Source: Vibrio sp. STUT-A11 (GTDB lineage Bacteria > Pseudomonadota > Gammaproteobacteria > Enterobacterales > Vibrionaceae). From it: 64,000 bases of DNA. Position 1 is the stretch's first letter. The number at the start of each line of letters is the position of its first letter. The DNA is taken from contig NZ_AP026764.1 of NCBI RefSeq assembly GCF_026000435.1, positions 1,116,001-1,180,000 of the forward strand, in the 5' to 3' direction. The translations under genes and the position numbers were made by a program. Under the pieces are notes generated by a model. The model saw nothing but the letters and a program-made list of their open reading frames with translations. It ran no database searches and had not been told where the DNA came from. This document shows, piece by piece, positions 1 through 8,349 of this stretch.

Positions 1-552
1 AGAATACTCAATCACCTCTTTCTCTGCTAAAGGGTGATCGACGGCCATACAAACGACCATTTCTTCACGAATAAGCGGGCCGCTTTCTAATTCCGGTGTG
101 AGATCTTTGCTCGCAACGACACCAAGCTCCACTTCTCCTTCAAGTAACATTCGTCGAATATTACGTGTGCCTGTATCGAGGATATTCATATCAATATTCG
201 GATATTGATGCCTGAATGCCATCGCAAGAGGCGGAAAGTAGTAAGAACCGAGCATGCTGGGTACGGCAACGTCAACCAAACCCTGATCTAATCCTTCCAT
301 TGCCTGCATAGCCAGTTTGGCATCATCAGCCTGTTTTAAGATTTGTTTAGCGTGCGAAAGAAACTCATTGCCTGCGACGGTCAAAGTAATACCGCGATCT
401 CTGCGATTAAACAGTGGCGTTTTCAGTTCCTGCTCCAGCTTCTTGATACTACTGCTAATTGCTGGTTGCGCTAAGTTCATTAACCTGGCTGCGGCGGAAA
501 TAGAGTTGTGCTCTGCGGCGGCAACAAAGTGTCTTAACTGACGTAATTCCAT
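1..552 (-). CDS. LysR family transcriptional regulator (3' part outside window)
   Basis: The frame is open from the ATG at 552 to the window edge, giving 184 residues; the C-terminal part of the effector domain lies outside. It starts MELRQLRHFVAAAEHNSIS and continues through the LysR winged helix (AARLMNLAQPAISSSIKKLEQEL). From about residue 90 it enters the periplasmic-binding-like effector domain. It is divergent from the MFS gene at 722 with a 169-bp intergenic region, the classic arrangement of a LysR regulator and its target, so it probably controls that transporter. Effector unknown. Confidence 0.9.
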   Translation of the reverse strand, partial: MELRQLRHFVAAAEHNSISAAARLMNLAQPAISSSIKKLEQELKTPLFNRRDRGITLTVAGNEFLSHAKQILKQADDAKLAMQAMEGLDQGLVDVAVPSMLGSYYFPPLAMAFRHQYPNIDMNILDTGTRNIRRMLLEGEVELGVVASKDLTPELESGPLIREEMVVCMAVDHPLAEKEVIEYS

Positions 553-721
553 ATTCACTCATCCTTACCTAGATCGCACAATGACGGCTTTGATTTATCT
601 ATGTATATAAATTTTATTTATGGATCTGATAAATACAAAATATTTTTTTTATTGTCAATTGGTCGATACCCTTACGTTGTAACCAGTTTCATTAGTTCTT
701 TATAAGAATAAGTAGTCAGCA

Positions 722-1924
722 GTGAAAAAATCAGCCCATTACAGCAGAGTCGTCATTTGTGTCTGTCTCTTCTCCATCATCACCTTTGCCAATATCTATT
801 GGTTGCAGCCATTGCTACCCGTTCTTCAGCAAGAATTCGAGGTGAGCTCTCTGGCTGCAAACTTAGCCATGTCAGCGCCATTATTTGGTATGGGGATAGG
901 CTTACTGATTTTCGCCAGCTTGTCTGATGCTATCGGGCGATGCAAAGTACTATTAGTGGGTACCGCTATTGGGCTTTTGGTATCTATTGCTCTGCCTCTG
1001 GTAAAAAGCTACGAGGTTTTCTTAAGCTTACGCTTTCTTCAGGGGATGTTTTTAGCAGTGTGCCCGGCCTTAGCAGTTCCGCTAATGGGGGAGGAGCTAA
1101 GAAAAAGTTGGTTAGCAGGTGCAGTCGGTTTCTACGTGGCTTCCAATACACTGGGCGGGATTTGCAGTCGCTTGATGGGTGGTCTGAGCGCGGAACTCCT
1201 TGGTAATTGGGCCTATGCAGGTTATGTGATTGCCGGTATCAGTGTGGTTCTGTATGCCATCATCTATTACTTGTTGCCTGTGCAGCGCCATTTCAAACCC
1301 GCACCGCTTCGAGTGGGGAAATGCCTCAAAGCGTATGGCTATCACCTTAAAAACCCTCAGCTGGTGGTGTTGTATCTACTCATCGGTTTGGCATTCGGTA
1401 CGTTTGTTAATCTCTCTAATTACTTGATGATGGTTCTAAGTGACCACCCATACAATCTGCCTAGTGATATTCGCAGCCTGATGTTTTTAACTTTGCTTGG
1501 CGGCACAACCAGCTCTTCGCTTGCCGGACAGTTTGCGAAAAAGCACAGCCAGATTGCTGGTGTTGCGTTTGGTGCGATTATCATGTTGATGGCCAACTTT
1601 TTAATGAGCTGGTCTAACATTTATACCATGGTGATTGGTATGGTGATGGTCTCGGTCGGATTCTTTTTCTGTCATGCTCAGGCCAGTACTTTGATTGGCA
1701 GAAAAGCCACAAAATCTAAAGGCAGTGCACAAGCGTTATACAGTTTGTTTTATTACTCCGGTGCGAGCTTAGGCGTGTTTTTCCTCGAGCCGTTTTATCA
1801 GGCCTGGGGTTGGCAGGGTGTTCTGGGAGCCACGCGTATCGCGCTCGCACTTTGTATCTTGTTGGTTATTATTTACCAGTGGATCAAAATCTATAAAGAC
1901 AACCACTCTCATGCCATGTCATAA
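722..1924 (+). CDS. MFS transporter, YnfM-like
   Basis: A 400-residue inner-membrane protein with about 12 hydrophobic segments, full length for a major facilitator superfamily efflux permease. The N-terminal stretch (NIYWLQPLLPVLQQEF) and the loop FASLSDAIGRCKVLL, a variant of the MFS loop-2 motif, are typical of the YnfM/arabinose-efflux type. The likely start is the GTG at 722. It is transcribed away from a LysR gene and followed by a hairpin terminator, so it looks like a single-gene unit. The substrate cannot be told from sequence; drug, sugar or metabolite efflux are all possible. Confidence 0.85.
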   Translation: MKKSAHYSRVVICVCLFSIITFANIYWLQPLLPVLQQEFEVSSLAANLAMSAPLFGMGIGLLIFASLSDAIGRCKVLLVGTAIGLLVSIALPLVKSYEVFLSLRFLQGMFLAVCPALAVPLMGEELRKSWLAGAVGFYVASNTLGGICSRLMGGLSAELLGNWAYAGYVIAGISVVLYAIIYYLLPVQRHFKPAPLRVGKCLKAYGYHLKNPQLVVLYLLIGLAFGTFVNLSNYLMMVLSDHPYNLPSDIRSLMFLTLLGGTTSSSLAGQFAKKHSQIAGVAFGAIIMLMANFLMSWSNIYTMVIGMVMVSVGFFFCHAQASTLIGRKATKSKGSAQALYSLFYYSGASLGVFFLEPFYQAWGWQGVLGATRIALALCILLVIIYQWIKIYKDNHSHAMS

Positions 1925-1958
1925 ACGTCCTATGCACGAAAGTGTTTAGCCGGTCGTT

Positions 1959-1986
1959 AAAAGAGCCTATCACGGGCTCTTTTTCA
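1959..1986 (+). terminator. Rho-independent terminator after the MFS gene
   Basis: The stem AGAGCC/GGCTCT with loop TATCACG is followed by a T-rich run (TTTTTCATTTT), 35 bp after the MFS stop codon. Confidence 0.8.
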
Positions 1987-2150
1987 TTTTGGATAAAGTA
2001 AAACATATGCAACTCTTGTGTTAATCCAATGTTTCAGGCAGTCTGGTAGTTCGATTCTATATCCCACTCATCCTCCGAGAGGTAATCGGTAAGCTGCTTT
2101 TGACAACTGCCCTTATTACGTGACACGGTGGATGCCCAAAAGGAAGCATA

Positions 2151-3062
2151 ATGTCATTACGTGATCGGTTATTAGCTCTCACCATCGTTTTGGTTTGGGG
2201 TGTCAATTTTGTGGTCATCAAAGTTGGCTTGCAAGGTATGCCACCTCTGCTATTGGCAGGACTGCGTTTTGCTTTGGTTGCGTTTCCAGCGTTGCTATTT
2301 ATTCCTCGCCCCAACGTGCCTTTAAAGTGGCTGGTGGCTTACGGTTTAACCATCAGTTTTGGTCAGTTTGCGTTACTTTTCTGGGCGCTTAATGTGGGAT
2401 TGGCGGCTGGATTAGCCTCACTCTTGTTACAAGCTCAGGCTTTCATTACGCTTGGGTTTGGAATTTTGTTGCTGAAAGAAAAAGTACATCGTCACAATGT
2501 CATTGCTGTCTGCACGGCAGGGTTTGGTGTTTACCTACTTGCTGCGGCACAACATGACGGGGCCGCATCGCTTACTGGTGTGACCTTGATACTTATTTTA
2601 GGTGCAGCAACCTGCTGGGCGCTTGGCAATATTACTAATAAAGTGATCATGCAAAATTACACCGTTCCGACTATGTCACTGATCGTCTGGAGCGCGTTAG
2701 TACCCACCTTCGCCTTTGCCATTGCCTCTTTTTCGATAGAGGGACCAGACGTTATCAATAGCTCGTTGTTAAACATGCAATGGCACAATCTGTTTTCAAT
2801 TGTTTACCTGTCACTTTTGGCGACTATTGTCGGCTATGGAGGCTGGAGTTATCTGCTGAGTCGTTATCCAACTGCTTTGGTTGCGCCTTTGTCTTTGTTG
2901 GTTCCGGTATTTGGTTTGCTCAGTGCATGGATACTATTGGACGAGAGCTTGAGCCTCTATCAAATAGTAGGTGTGGTCGTAATCGCGATAGGCTTAATAA
3001 TTAACGTATTCGGTCAACGTTGGTTTAGAAGGAAAGCTGAGCCAGTGTCTACAATTCAGTGA
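2151..3062 (+). CDS. EamA/DMT family transporter
   Basis: A 303-residue protein with ten hydrophobic segments arranged as two EamA repeats (roughly residues 8-137 and 147-288), the full length for drug/metabolite transporters of the RhaT/YedA/EamA group. The start MSLRDRLLALTIVLVWGVNFVVIKVGL is typical. An AAGGAAG ribosome site precedes the ATG. There is no co-transcribed partner. It probably exports amino acids or related metabolites, but the substrate is not deducible. Confidence 0.85.
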   Translation: MSLRDRLLALTIVLVWGVNFVVIKVGLQGMPPLLLAGLRFALVAFPALLFIPRPNVPLKWLVAYGLTISFGQFALLFWALNVGLAAGLASLLLQAQAFITLGFGILLLKEKVHRHNVIAVCTAGFGVYLLAAAQHDGAASLTGVTLILILGAATCWALGNITNKVIMQNYTVPTMSLIVWSALVPTFAFAIASFSIEGPDVINSSLLNMQWHNLFSIVYLSLLATIVGYGGWSYLLSRYPTALVAPLSLLVPVFGLLSAWILLDESLSLYQIVGVVVIAIGLIINVFGQRWFRRKAEPVSTIQ

Positions 3063-3223
3063 GTGACTTAACGACACTGTTTGGAGCTTTTAGAGACCAT
3101 AAGCAACGCAGTTAGGCTCAGCGAATTAGATTTGAGTAACAAAAGGCAGAGAGAGTCCAATGGGAGAAATGCCTCCCATTGGATAGGTTTAATGTTTCGA
3201 ACTGTATAAGATAGCGCTCATAT

Positions 3224-4882
3224 TCAAACGGTGAAGTAAGAAAGTTCGTTTTTCTGGTCGGATGCCATTGTTGATAAGGCGTGAGCCGCTTGAAGTGTCT
3301 CTTCAACAGCGACAACATTTTTCTTCACTAAGTCATAGGTATGAGTGGTACTTTGTGAGATCTCTTCAGTAACGCAATACTGTTGTTGCGACGCTGTCGC
3401 CACAAGCGTATTAATTTCTGATATGGATTCAACGGCAGTAGAGATCGACTCAAATGCGGATTTCACGCCATCGGCCAGAATCACAGACTCTTCGATTAAA
3501 TCGACATTTTGAGCCATGTTGTTGGTTGCTTTTTCAGATTGCTGCTGAAGTTTTTCAATGATTTCCTGAATACTGATCGTTGATTGCTGTGTTTTTGAAG
3601 CAAGGTTTCGGACTTCATCTGCCACCACTGCAAAGCCTCGACCTTGTTCTCCTGCGCGAGCCGCTTCGATAGCTGCATTTAACGCCAATAAGTTGGTTTG
3701 CTCTGAAATGCCATTAATGACTTCGATCACTGAGCCAATTTCCATTGCATATTGACGAAGTTCTCCAATGATTTTTGCGCTCTCGTTAACAGAATTGTTA
3801 ATATCACCGGTAAGCGTGATGTTTTTTTCTAGCGTTTTCTTACCATGTTTCACGCTATCTTGCGCTGTTCTGGCGGCATCTTCAGCCATTACAGCTTTAT
3901 TACTTACTTCATTTGAAGTCGAAGATAACTCGTTGATTGCTGTGGAAATCTGTTCTGCTTGCTCTAGTTCGAGTTGAGAGTTAGCACGCGTGGTGTTCAT
4001 AATGGTACTCAGCTGAGTAGAAGATGACGCAACATTTTCAGAAATAGAATGAGAGTTTCGAATCAGTATCGACAGTTTATTCGACAAGTTGACCAGAGAC
4101 AGATAGATGCCCGTTTCTTTCCCCGTGATTTGCAACTCCTGAGTCAAGTTGCCTGCTGCCATTGTTTCCATAAAGTTTGCGATTTCGTTTGGTATGCCAC
4201 CAACAGGTATAAGAACTAATCTCTTTAAGATAATCAGAACAAGACTAATTGATATGATCAGACTGAATAGACCAATTAACATCGATTTTTTTAATTGTTC
4301 ATGGGCCGAGGCTTCAATGATTTCGTTCTTAATAAACGTAGTATACTCCCATTTTGTTGAGTCAATGTTCCCCCAGAATGAAGTAAACTCGACATCACGA
4401 CCGTTTATCTCTGTTGTATATGAAAGTTCTGGTGATGTTTGGCTAAACTCTTTGTATAGTGGTCTTTCTGTATAAATGTTTTTCCCGAGCAACTCTTTAT
4501 ACGGCGCTATTAAGATCGTGCCATCGTGGGAATAAAGGAACATGTCATCGCGTTGAGTTAATTTACTTAATACAGATTCCACGTTTATGGTCGCTAGAGA
4601 AGCCGTATTTTGGTTTAGTTTATATGCGACGGCGATAACCTCTTTCCCGGTTCGCGCTGAAACAAATGGAGGCGACACATAAAATTGCTCATTTTGATTA
4701 AAAATAGCTTTCCAGTAGCTACGATCTAATTGTTTTACATTAAAGTCATATGGCTTCCCTTCAGGATCATAGATAACACCATCTTGACGGAAAAGGTATA
4801 CACCTTCACTGATGTCTTTTAGGTTTCTTGCTAGAGTCTGAGTTTGAATGAGTGCATAGTCAGACGACCGTGGGTTATTAAT
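3224..4882 (-). pseudogene. Methyl-accepting chemotaxis protein lacking its 5' end
   Basis: The frame is open from a TAG at 4883-4885 down to 3224, but there is no usable start codon before a GTG at 4678 inside the sensor domain. The reading upstream of that GTG (IQTQTLARNLKDISEGVYLF, later YDFNVKQLDRSYWKAIFNQN) continues a dCache-type periplasmic domain, so the first transmembrane helix and the start of the sensor are missing. What remains is the rest of the sensor, TM2 (LIGLFSLIISISLVLIILKR), a HAMP-like stretch and a complete signalling domain with the tip EQTNLLALNAAIEAARAGEQ. Translation from the GTG would give a protein without TM1, so it is probably not a working receptor. The break lies at about 4870-4885. 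Confidence 0.8.
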
Positions 4883-4959
4883 CTATATGACGAGCTAAAA
4901 GCGGGTAAAGAAGTAGGATATCTGTTGATGTTATTCCGAGAGTCGTATTTAAATATCTA
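4883..4959 (+). other. Orphan 3' coding remnant before the MFS pseudogene
   Basis: Directly beyond the truncated chemotaxis gene, the + strand reads LYDELKAGKEVGYLLMLF and onward to a stop (TAA at 4958-4960). It could be the tail of a lost gene, for example a LysR effector-domain C-terminus, joined to the chemotaxis gene by the deletion that removed both 5' ends. The family assignment is a guess; only the open reading and its position are seen. Confidence 0.3.
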
Positions 4960-4974
4960 ATGCATGGAGAAAGT

Positions 4975-5783
4975 ATGTCAGGGCATTTAAAATATATGCT
5001 GGCACTGGTTTGCTGCTTTATTCTGGCTAACTTATATTACTCCCAGCCTATTATTTTCGATATCGCTCAAGATTTAGGTATAAATTCGTCATCAAGTGGC
5101 GTTATTGTCACGATCACCCAGATAGGTTACTGCCTCGGTGTTTTATTTCTGGTGCCTCTGGGTGATGTATTGGAAAGCCGCCGATTAATAAAAAGGATTG
5201 TTAACCTCAGTCCGTGGGGTAAAAAGACGCTTGGGTACAATGTCTTTAGTATTCACTACTTTTACTTTGTTTTGGGCAATGGTGCCAATTGCTTTACAGG
5301 ACTTGCTTGGGTTTACTCATTCAGATGTTGCATTGTATTCTTTGCTTGGTTTAGCTGCTCCACCATGCGCGATTTTGGCGGGTAAGATGATCGATCGTGG
5401 CAAAGGTTTTGTGTTAACGATAGTCAGTATTGCTATGGTTGCCTGCGCTTTCATTGTAACACCGATATTCGGTATATTTGTGACCTCATTTATCGTCGCA
5501 GGCCTGTTATTAGATCCGGGTGTCCAGATGACTAATGTCGTTATTCAACAGTCGGTGATTTCTCTGGCACCCCAGGCTCGTAGTCGTATCAACGCTTTGT
5601 GTATTGGCGCTACCTTTATTGGTGGAGCCTTAGGTTCTTGGTTAGGACCTTGGATCTATAGCCATTACGGATGGGGGAGTTACGGTCATGGTGGCTGCCT
5701 TAATCGTGTTTGTCGCATTTGTGCTTAACTTATCGTTAAAAAGACCGCAAGAATCTGGTATTGAAATGAGTGAAAGCGCTTAG
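4975..5783 (+). pseudogene. MFS transporter pseudogene (internal deletion and frameshift)
   Basis: The first part starts at ATG 4975 behind GGAGA (an in-frame ATG at 4960 is less likely) and encodes TM1 and TM2 (MLALVCCFILANLYYSQPII, then GVLFLVPLGDVLESRRLI). At about 5190-5200 the frame changes and the reading jumps to the region after the central MFS loop (GVKRRLGTMSLVFTTFTLFW), so roughly 120 residues (TM3-TM6) are missing. A second shift near 5675-5685 is needed to read the tail VMVAALIVFVAFVLNLSLKR up to TAG 5781-5783. Intact relatives of this YgaY/AraJ-like type are about 390 residues. Not functional. Confidence 0.85.
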
Positions 5784-5828
5784 GCTCAGACCGAAGTCAG
5801 TTGTTTTATTGGGTATTAATGAGATTTT

Positions 5829-5856
5829 AAAAGAGCCCTATTTGGGCTCCTTGTAT
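5829..5856 (+). terminator. Hairpin terminator between the MFS pseudogene and the acetyltransferase
   Basis: The stem GAGCCC/GGGCTC with loop TATTT lies between convergent genes. T-richness follows weakly on the + side (CCTTGTATTG). On the minus strand the stem is followed by TTTTAAAATC, so it may serve both directions. Confidence 0.6.
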
Positions 5857-5869
5857 TGCTTGATGGGTA

Positions 5870-6445
5870 TTATTCCTCAAGCTCGATATTTTTGATGAAT
5901 TTAGCTGGTACACCGCCAACGACAGTGTTTGGCTCAACGTCTTTACTTACCACAGCGCCTGCAGCAACAACGGCGCCATCACCAATGGTGACACCTTGCA
6001 GTATGGTTGCGTTGGCCCCAATCCAGACGTCATTACCGATAACAATCGGCGCAGGAATGGTTGTTCCGCGTTTACGGGGATCTAAATCGTGGTTGAGCGT
6101 GGCTAAAACCACGTTATGACCGATCAGTGCGCCATCACCTAGGGTAATGCCTCCGTGATCCTGAAAACAGCAACCTGAATTAATAAACACATTTTTACCG
6201 ATAGTGATGTTTCTGCCGCAGTCAGTGTTAAACGGAGGAAACATCATAAAGCTATCGGCAATAGGTTTACCTGTCAGTACAGACATGACCTCTCTAATCT
6301 CTTCTGAAGAGTGATAGCTACTATTGAGCTTTGAGGTGATTTTAAGAGCCTGTTGTGCGAGTTCATAACATTGTAGGTGGATATCAGAGCCGCCTTCAAT
6401 CACTCCGCCTTGACGCATATAGTCCAAGCATTCTTCTAACGTCAT
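5870..6445 (-). CDS. Sugar O-acetyltransferase, hexapeptide-repeat family (Maa/LacA/NodL-like)
   Basis: A 191-residue protein. An N-terminal helical Mac domain (about residues 1-60) is followed by left-handed beta-helix hexapeptide repeats (ITIGKNVFINSGCCFQDHGG, then VIGNDVWIGANATILQGVTI and VVAAGAVVSKDV), ending GGVPAKFIKNIE. The family transfers acetyl from acetyl-CoA to sugar hydroxyls; the acceptor is not predictable. The usual catalytic histidine is present in LATLNHDLDPRKRG. The start at 6445 has a CAGGAAG ribosome site. The gene is intact although its neighbours on both sides are truncated. Confidence 0.88.
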   Translation of the reverse strand: MTLEECLDYMRQGGVIEGGSDIHLQCYELAQQALKITSKLNSSYHSSEEIREVMSVLTGKPIADSFMMFPPFNTDCGRNITIGKNVFINSGCCFQDHGGITLGDGALIGHNVVLATLNHDLDPRKRGTTIPAPIVIGNDVWIGANATILQGVTIGDGAVVAAGAVVSKDVEPNTVVGGVPAKFIKNIELEE

Positions 6446-6582
6446 GCATACTTCCTGTTGTTTTGTCGTTGTTTATTTATGATTATCACGTTGAGTCTAT
6501 GGATCAAGCACTAAATAGGCATTGTTGATGTGACCCGATGAGTTGCTATTCTGAAGATCACATTGGAGTAGAGAGTAATAAA

Positions 6583-6621
6583 CAAAAAAGTGGCTTGCTG
6601 CCAAAGAACGGAAACAAGCCC
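6583..6621 (-). terminator. Terminator on the minus strand after the MBL fragment
   Basis: On the minus strand GGCTTG/CAAGCC encloses a 17-nt loop and is followed by ACTTTTTTG. It belongs to the original end of the truncated MBL gene. Confidence 0.55.
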
Positions 6622-6657
6622 CAAAACTAAAGTAAGAAAAGTAATAGTAGAATTAGA

Positions 6658-6960
6658 TTAACGGTAGCTGTATAAGTACTCGGCAATCATTTGTGCATTC
6701 GCGGGTACCGCTGTCTCATACCCATAGTATTGACCGTATTTAGGACGAAGCTCCTCGGTCGCTTTGCGAGCAATTTCTCCATACCACGCCGGCAGCATTA
6801 CGGTATGAGCGTTAATCTTATCCATCTCAACACCAAAGCCAAATGGCACTTCCTGCATGGCTTTTGCTACCGCAGTTTCTAGATCGGTAATAAAAGTAAG
6901 GTGAAAATTGAAATCATCGTGTGAGCCAACGTTACCGTGTCCACCGTTGAAGTGATCCCA
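6658..6960 (-). pseudogene. C-terminal fragment of an MBL-fold metallo-hydrolase
   Basis: About 100 codons are open on the minus strand, starting WDHFNGGHGNVGSHDDFNFH and ending IAEYLYSYR. The GGHGNVGS motif resembles the late metal-ligand region of metallo-beta-lactamase-fold hydrolases, and the HxHxDH metal-binding motif that normally lies far upstream is absent. A stop codon lies at 6967-6969 just upstream, and the only Met that could start translation (6858) is internal to the domain. The break at about 6960 coincides with the start of the LysR fragment on the other strand. The family call rests on motif resemblance only. Confidence 0.6.
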
Positions 6961-7412
6961 CTTTGATTAGTCGACCGCTTGCGTTGTGTCGTTCGGTGCT
7001 AAGTGCCGCACCGAGTTATCTTAAAGAAAATGGTTATCCCAACTCTCTTGAAGACTTACAGAGCCATAACTGTATTACTCATATTGCTGGTGTTTTCCGC
7101 CATTATCGTTTTACACGAAATGATGAGATAGTTGAGTATCAAGTAGCGGGTAACTTACAAACGAATGAAACTGAGGTATTACGTCGGGCGGTTATTTCAG
7201 GAACGGGTATTGGCATGTTACCCACGTATTATGTGGGTGATGATTTGAGAGATGGGAAGCTAATAAGTATTCTTCCTCAAGAGGAGCCTGAAGTTCTAGG
7301 TATACATGCCGTTTATTTATCGCGTCAATTCCAACCCGTTAGTTTGAGATTATTGGTTGATTTTTTAGTCGAGCGTTTTGGTGGCGATATTCCACCTGGG
7401 AAAGCAGCTTAA
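6960..7412 (+). pseudogene. C-terminal fragment of a LysR family regulator
   Basis: About 150 residues of a LysR effector domain. It begins in mid-domain (LISRPLALCRSVLSAAPSYL), continues with the usual DLQSHNCITH and GTGIGMLPTYYVGDDLRDGK motifs, and ends in LVDFLVERFG. The DNA-binding helix-turn-helix and half of the effector domain are missing. A TTG at 6963 is the only upstream start, and the peptide could not bind DNA. It most closely resembles the CrgA/AaeR-type subgroup. It abuts the MBL fragment at about 6960. Confidence 0.82.
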
Positions 7413-7545
7413 CCGTTAATAAGTAACGTGAGTCTAAATGATAACGATAAACTTCATCTATGGAGGCGGTTAAGATAGTCTACACTGTCAGACAGTTAAG
7501 TTAATATTTATAAGTCCTTAACTAAAAAGGATATGGAAGTAAAAC

Positions 7546-7917
7546 ATGAACGAAATTAAACGACCTGTAAACTCTCATCGGGCTTATCATGCCCATGTCT
7601 ATTTTGATCACCAAACTTTGGCGTTTGCGACAGGGCTATGCCGAGAAGCCGAAGAAAGGTTTCGCGTAAAAATGGGCCGAGTCCATGAAAAACTGGTTGG
7701 TCCGCACCCGAAATGGAGTTGCCAGCTCAAGTTCACGTCTAAGGATTTCGATGAGCTCATTCCATGGTTAGACGAAAACCGTGATGGATTGTCAATTTTA
7801 GTTCATGCACTTTCAGGTGATGAATGGGAAGATCATACTCTGTATGCGTATTGGCTTGGAGAAAGTCATGCGTTGGATTTGTCTGTTTTCGAAGGGACAT
7901 CAGAAAGAGAAGATTGA
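7546..7917 (+). CDS. DOPA 4,5-dioxygenase family protein
   Basis: A 123-residue small cytoplasmic protein matching the DOPA 4,5-dioxygenase-like family (PF08883). Visible are the N-terminal HAHVYFD, the GPHPKWSCQ motif, and a C-terminal LVHALSGDEWEDHT with conserved histidines that would bind the metal. The full family length is about 110-125. Bacterial members are largely uncharacterised, so an aromatic ring-cleaving role is inference. It is a single gene with its own terminator. Confidence 0.8.
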   Translation: MNEIKRPVNSHRAYHAHVYFDHQTLAFATGLCREAEERFRVKMGRVHEKLVGPHPKWSCQLKFTSKDFDELIPWLDENRDGLSILVHALSGDEWEDHTLYAYWLGESHALDLSVFEGTSERED

Positions 7918-7948
7918 TAGTGCCTATAACCAGCCGAATTGATGTCTA

Positions 7949-7977
7949 GGAGTCGCACTTGCGGCTCCTTTCGGCTT
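7949..7977 (+). terminator. Terminator after the DOPA-dioxygenase-like gene
   Basis: The stem GAGTCGC/GCGGCTC (one G-T pair, loop ACTT) is followed by CTTTCGGCTTT. The T-run overlaps the left inverted repeat of the adjacent IS relic, so that element inserted in or right next to the terminator tail. Confidence 0.6.
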
Positions 7978-8207
7978 TGTTGCTTAATTCAGAGATAAGA
8001 CATACTTACGCCATTGTGCTTAATTCTTAAACAATATACTGAGTTTCAGGCATACCTAGCCTCGTAAGTTTGTTCAGCGCTTTGTTGTACTGTTTCCAGT
8101 TGTTTGTTTTGTAACGAGGTTTAGGCATGAGACTACGACGATTGATGGGTGTAGCCGATCAGATCGTAGCTTCTTGATTTAGTTCCATCGATTTAAGCAA
8201 CAAAGTC
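7973..8207 (-). mobile_element. Internally deleted IS903-group (IS5 family) element, MITE-like
   Basis: A 235-bp unit bounded by 18-bp inverted repeats, GGCTTTGTTGCTTAATTC at 7973-7990 and the complement of GACTTTGTTGCTTAAATC at 8190-8207 (16 of 18 match). These resemble IS903 ends (GGCTTTGTTGAATAAATC). Inside, on the minus strand, lies a short frame that joins a transposase N-terminus to its C-terminus. Full-length relatives are about 1.05 kb. No 9-bp target duplication is evident in the flanks. It could have been moved in trans by a full-length relative. Confidence 0.8.
8027..8128 (-). pseudogene. Fused transposase remnant in the mini-IS
   Basis: A 33-codon frame from ATG 8128 to TAA 8027. 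The first 16 residues (MPKPRYKTNNWKQYNK) match the start of IS903-group transposases. The last 17 (ALNKLTRLGMPETQYIV) match the C-terminal end of that family (typically ALNKxTxxGMPxSxxI). About 280 internal codons, including the DDE catalytic core, were removed in frame. Confidence 0.8.
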
Positions 8208-8302
8208 TTGAAGAGTCACAAAATTGCAGTAAGCCTTTTGAGCCTAAAACTCAGAACGTAAGTGGTGGGTTCTAGTTTAGGCGCGTGGCTTTAATATAAA
8301 AG

Positions 8303-8337
8303 GATCAAAAAGGGCGAGCATCAACATACTCGCCCCC
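8303..8337 (-). terminator. Terminator of the etfBA operon
   Basis: On the minus strand the stem GGGCGAG/CTCGCCC with a 10-nt loop is followed by TTTTTGATCC, 13 bp after the etfA stop codon. Confidence 0.85.
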
Positions 8338-8349
8338 AGTTCCAGACAC

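Noticed and set aside
7964..8216. Target-site duplication around the mini-IS
   Set aside because: The 9 bp on the left (GCTCCTTTC) and right (TTGAAGAGT) do not match, so a duplication cannot be claimed.
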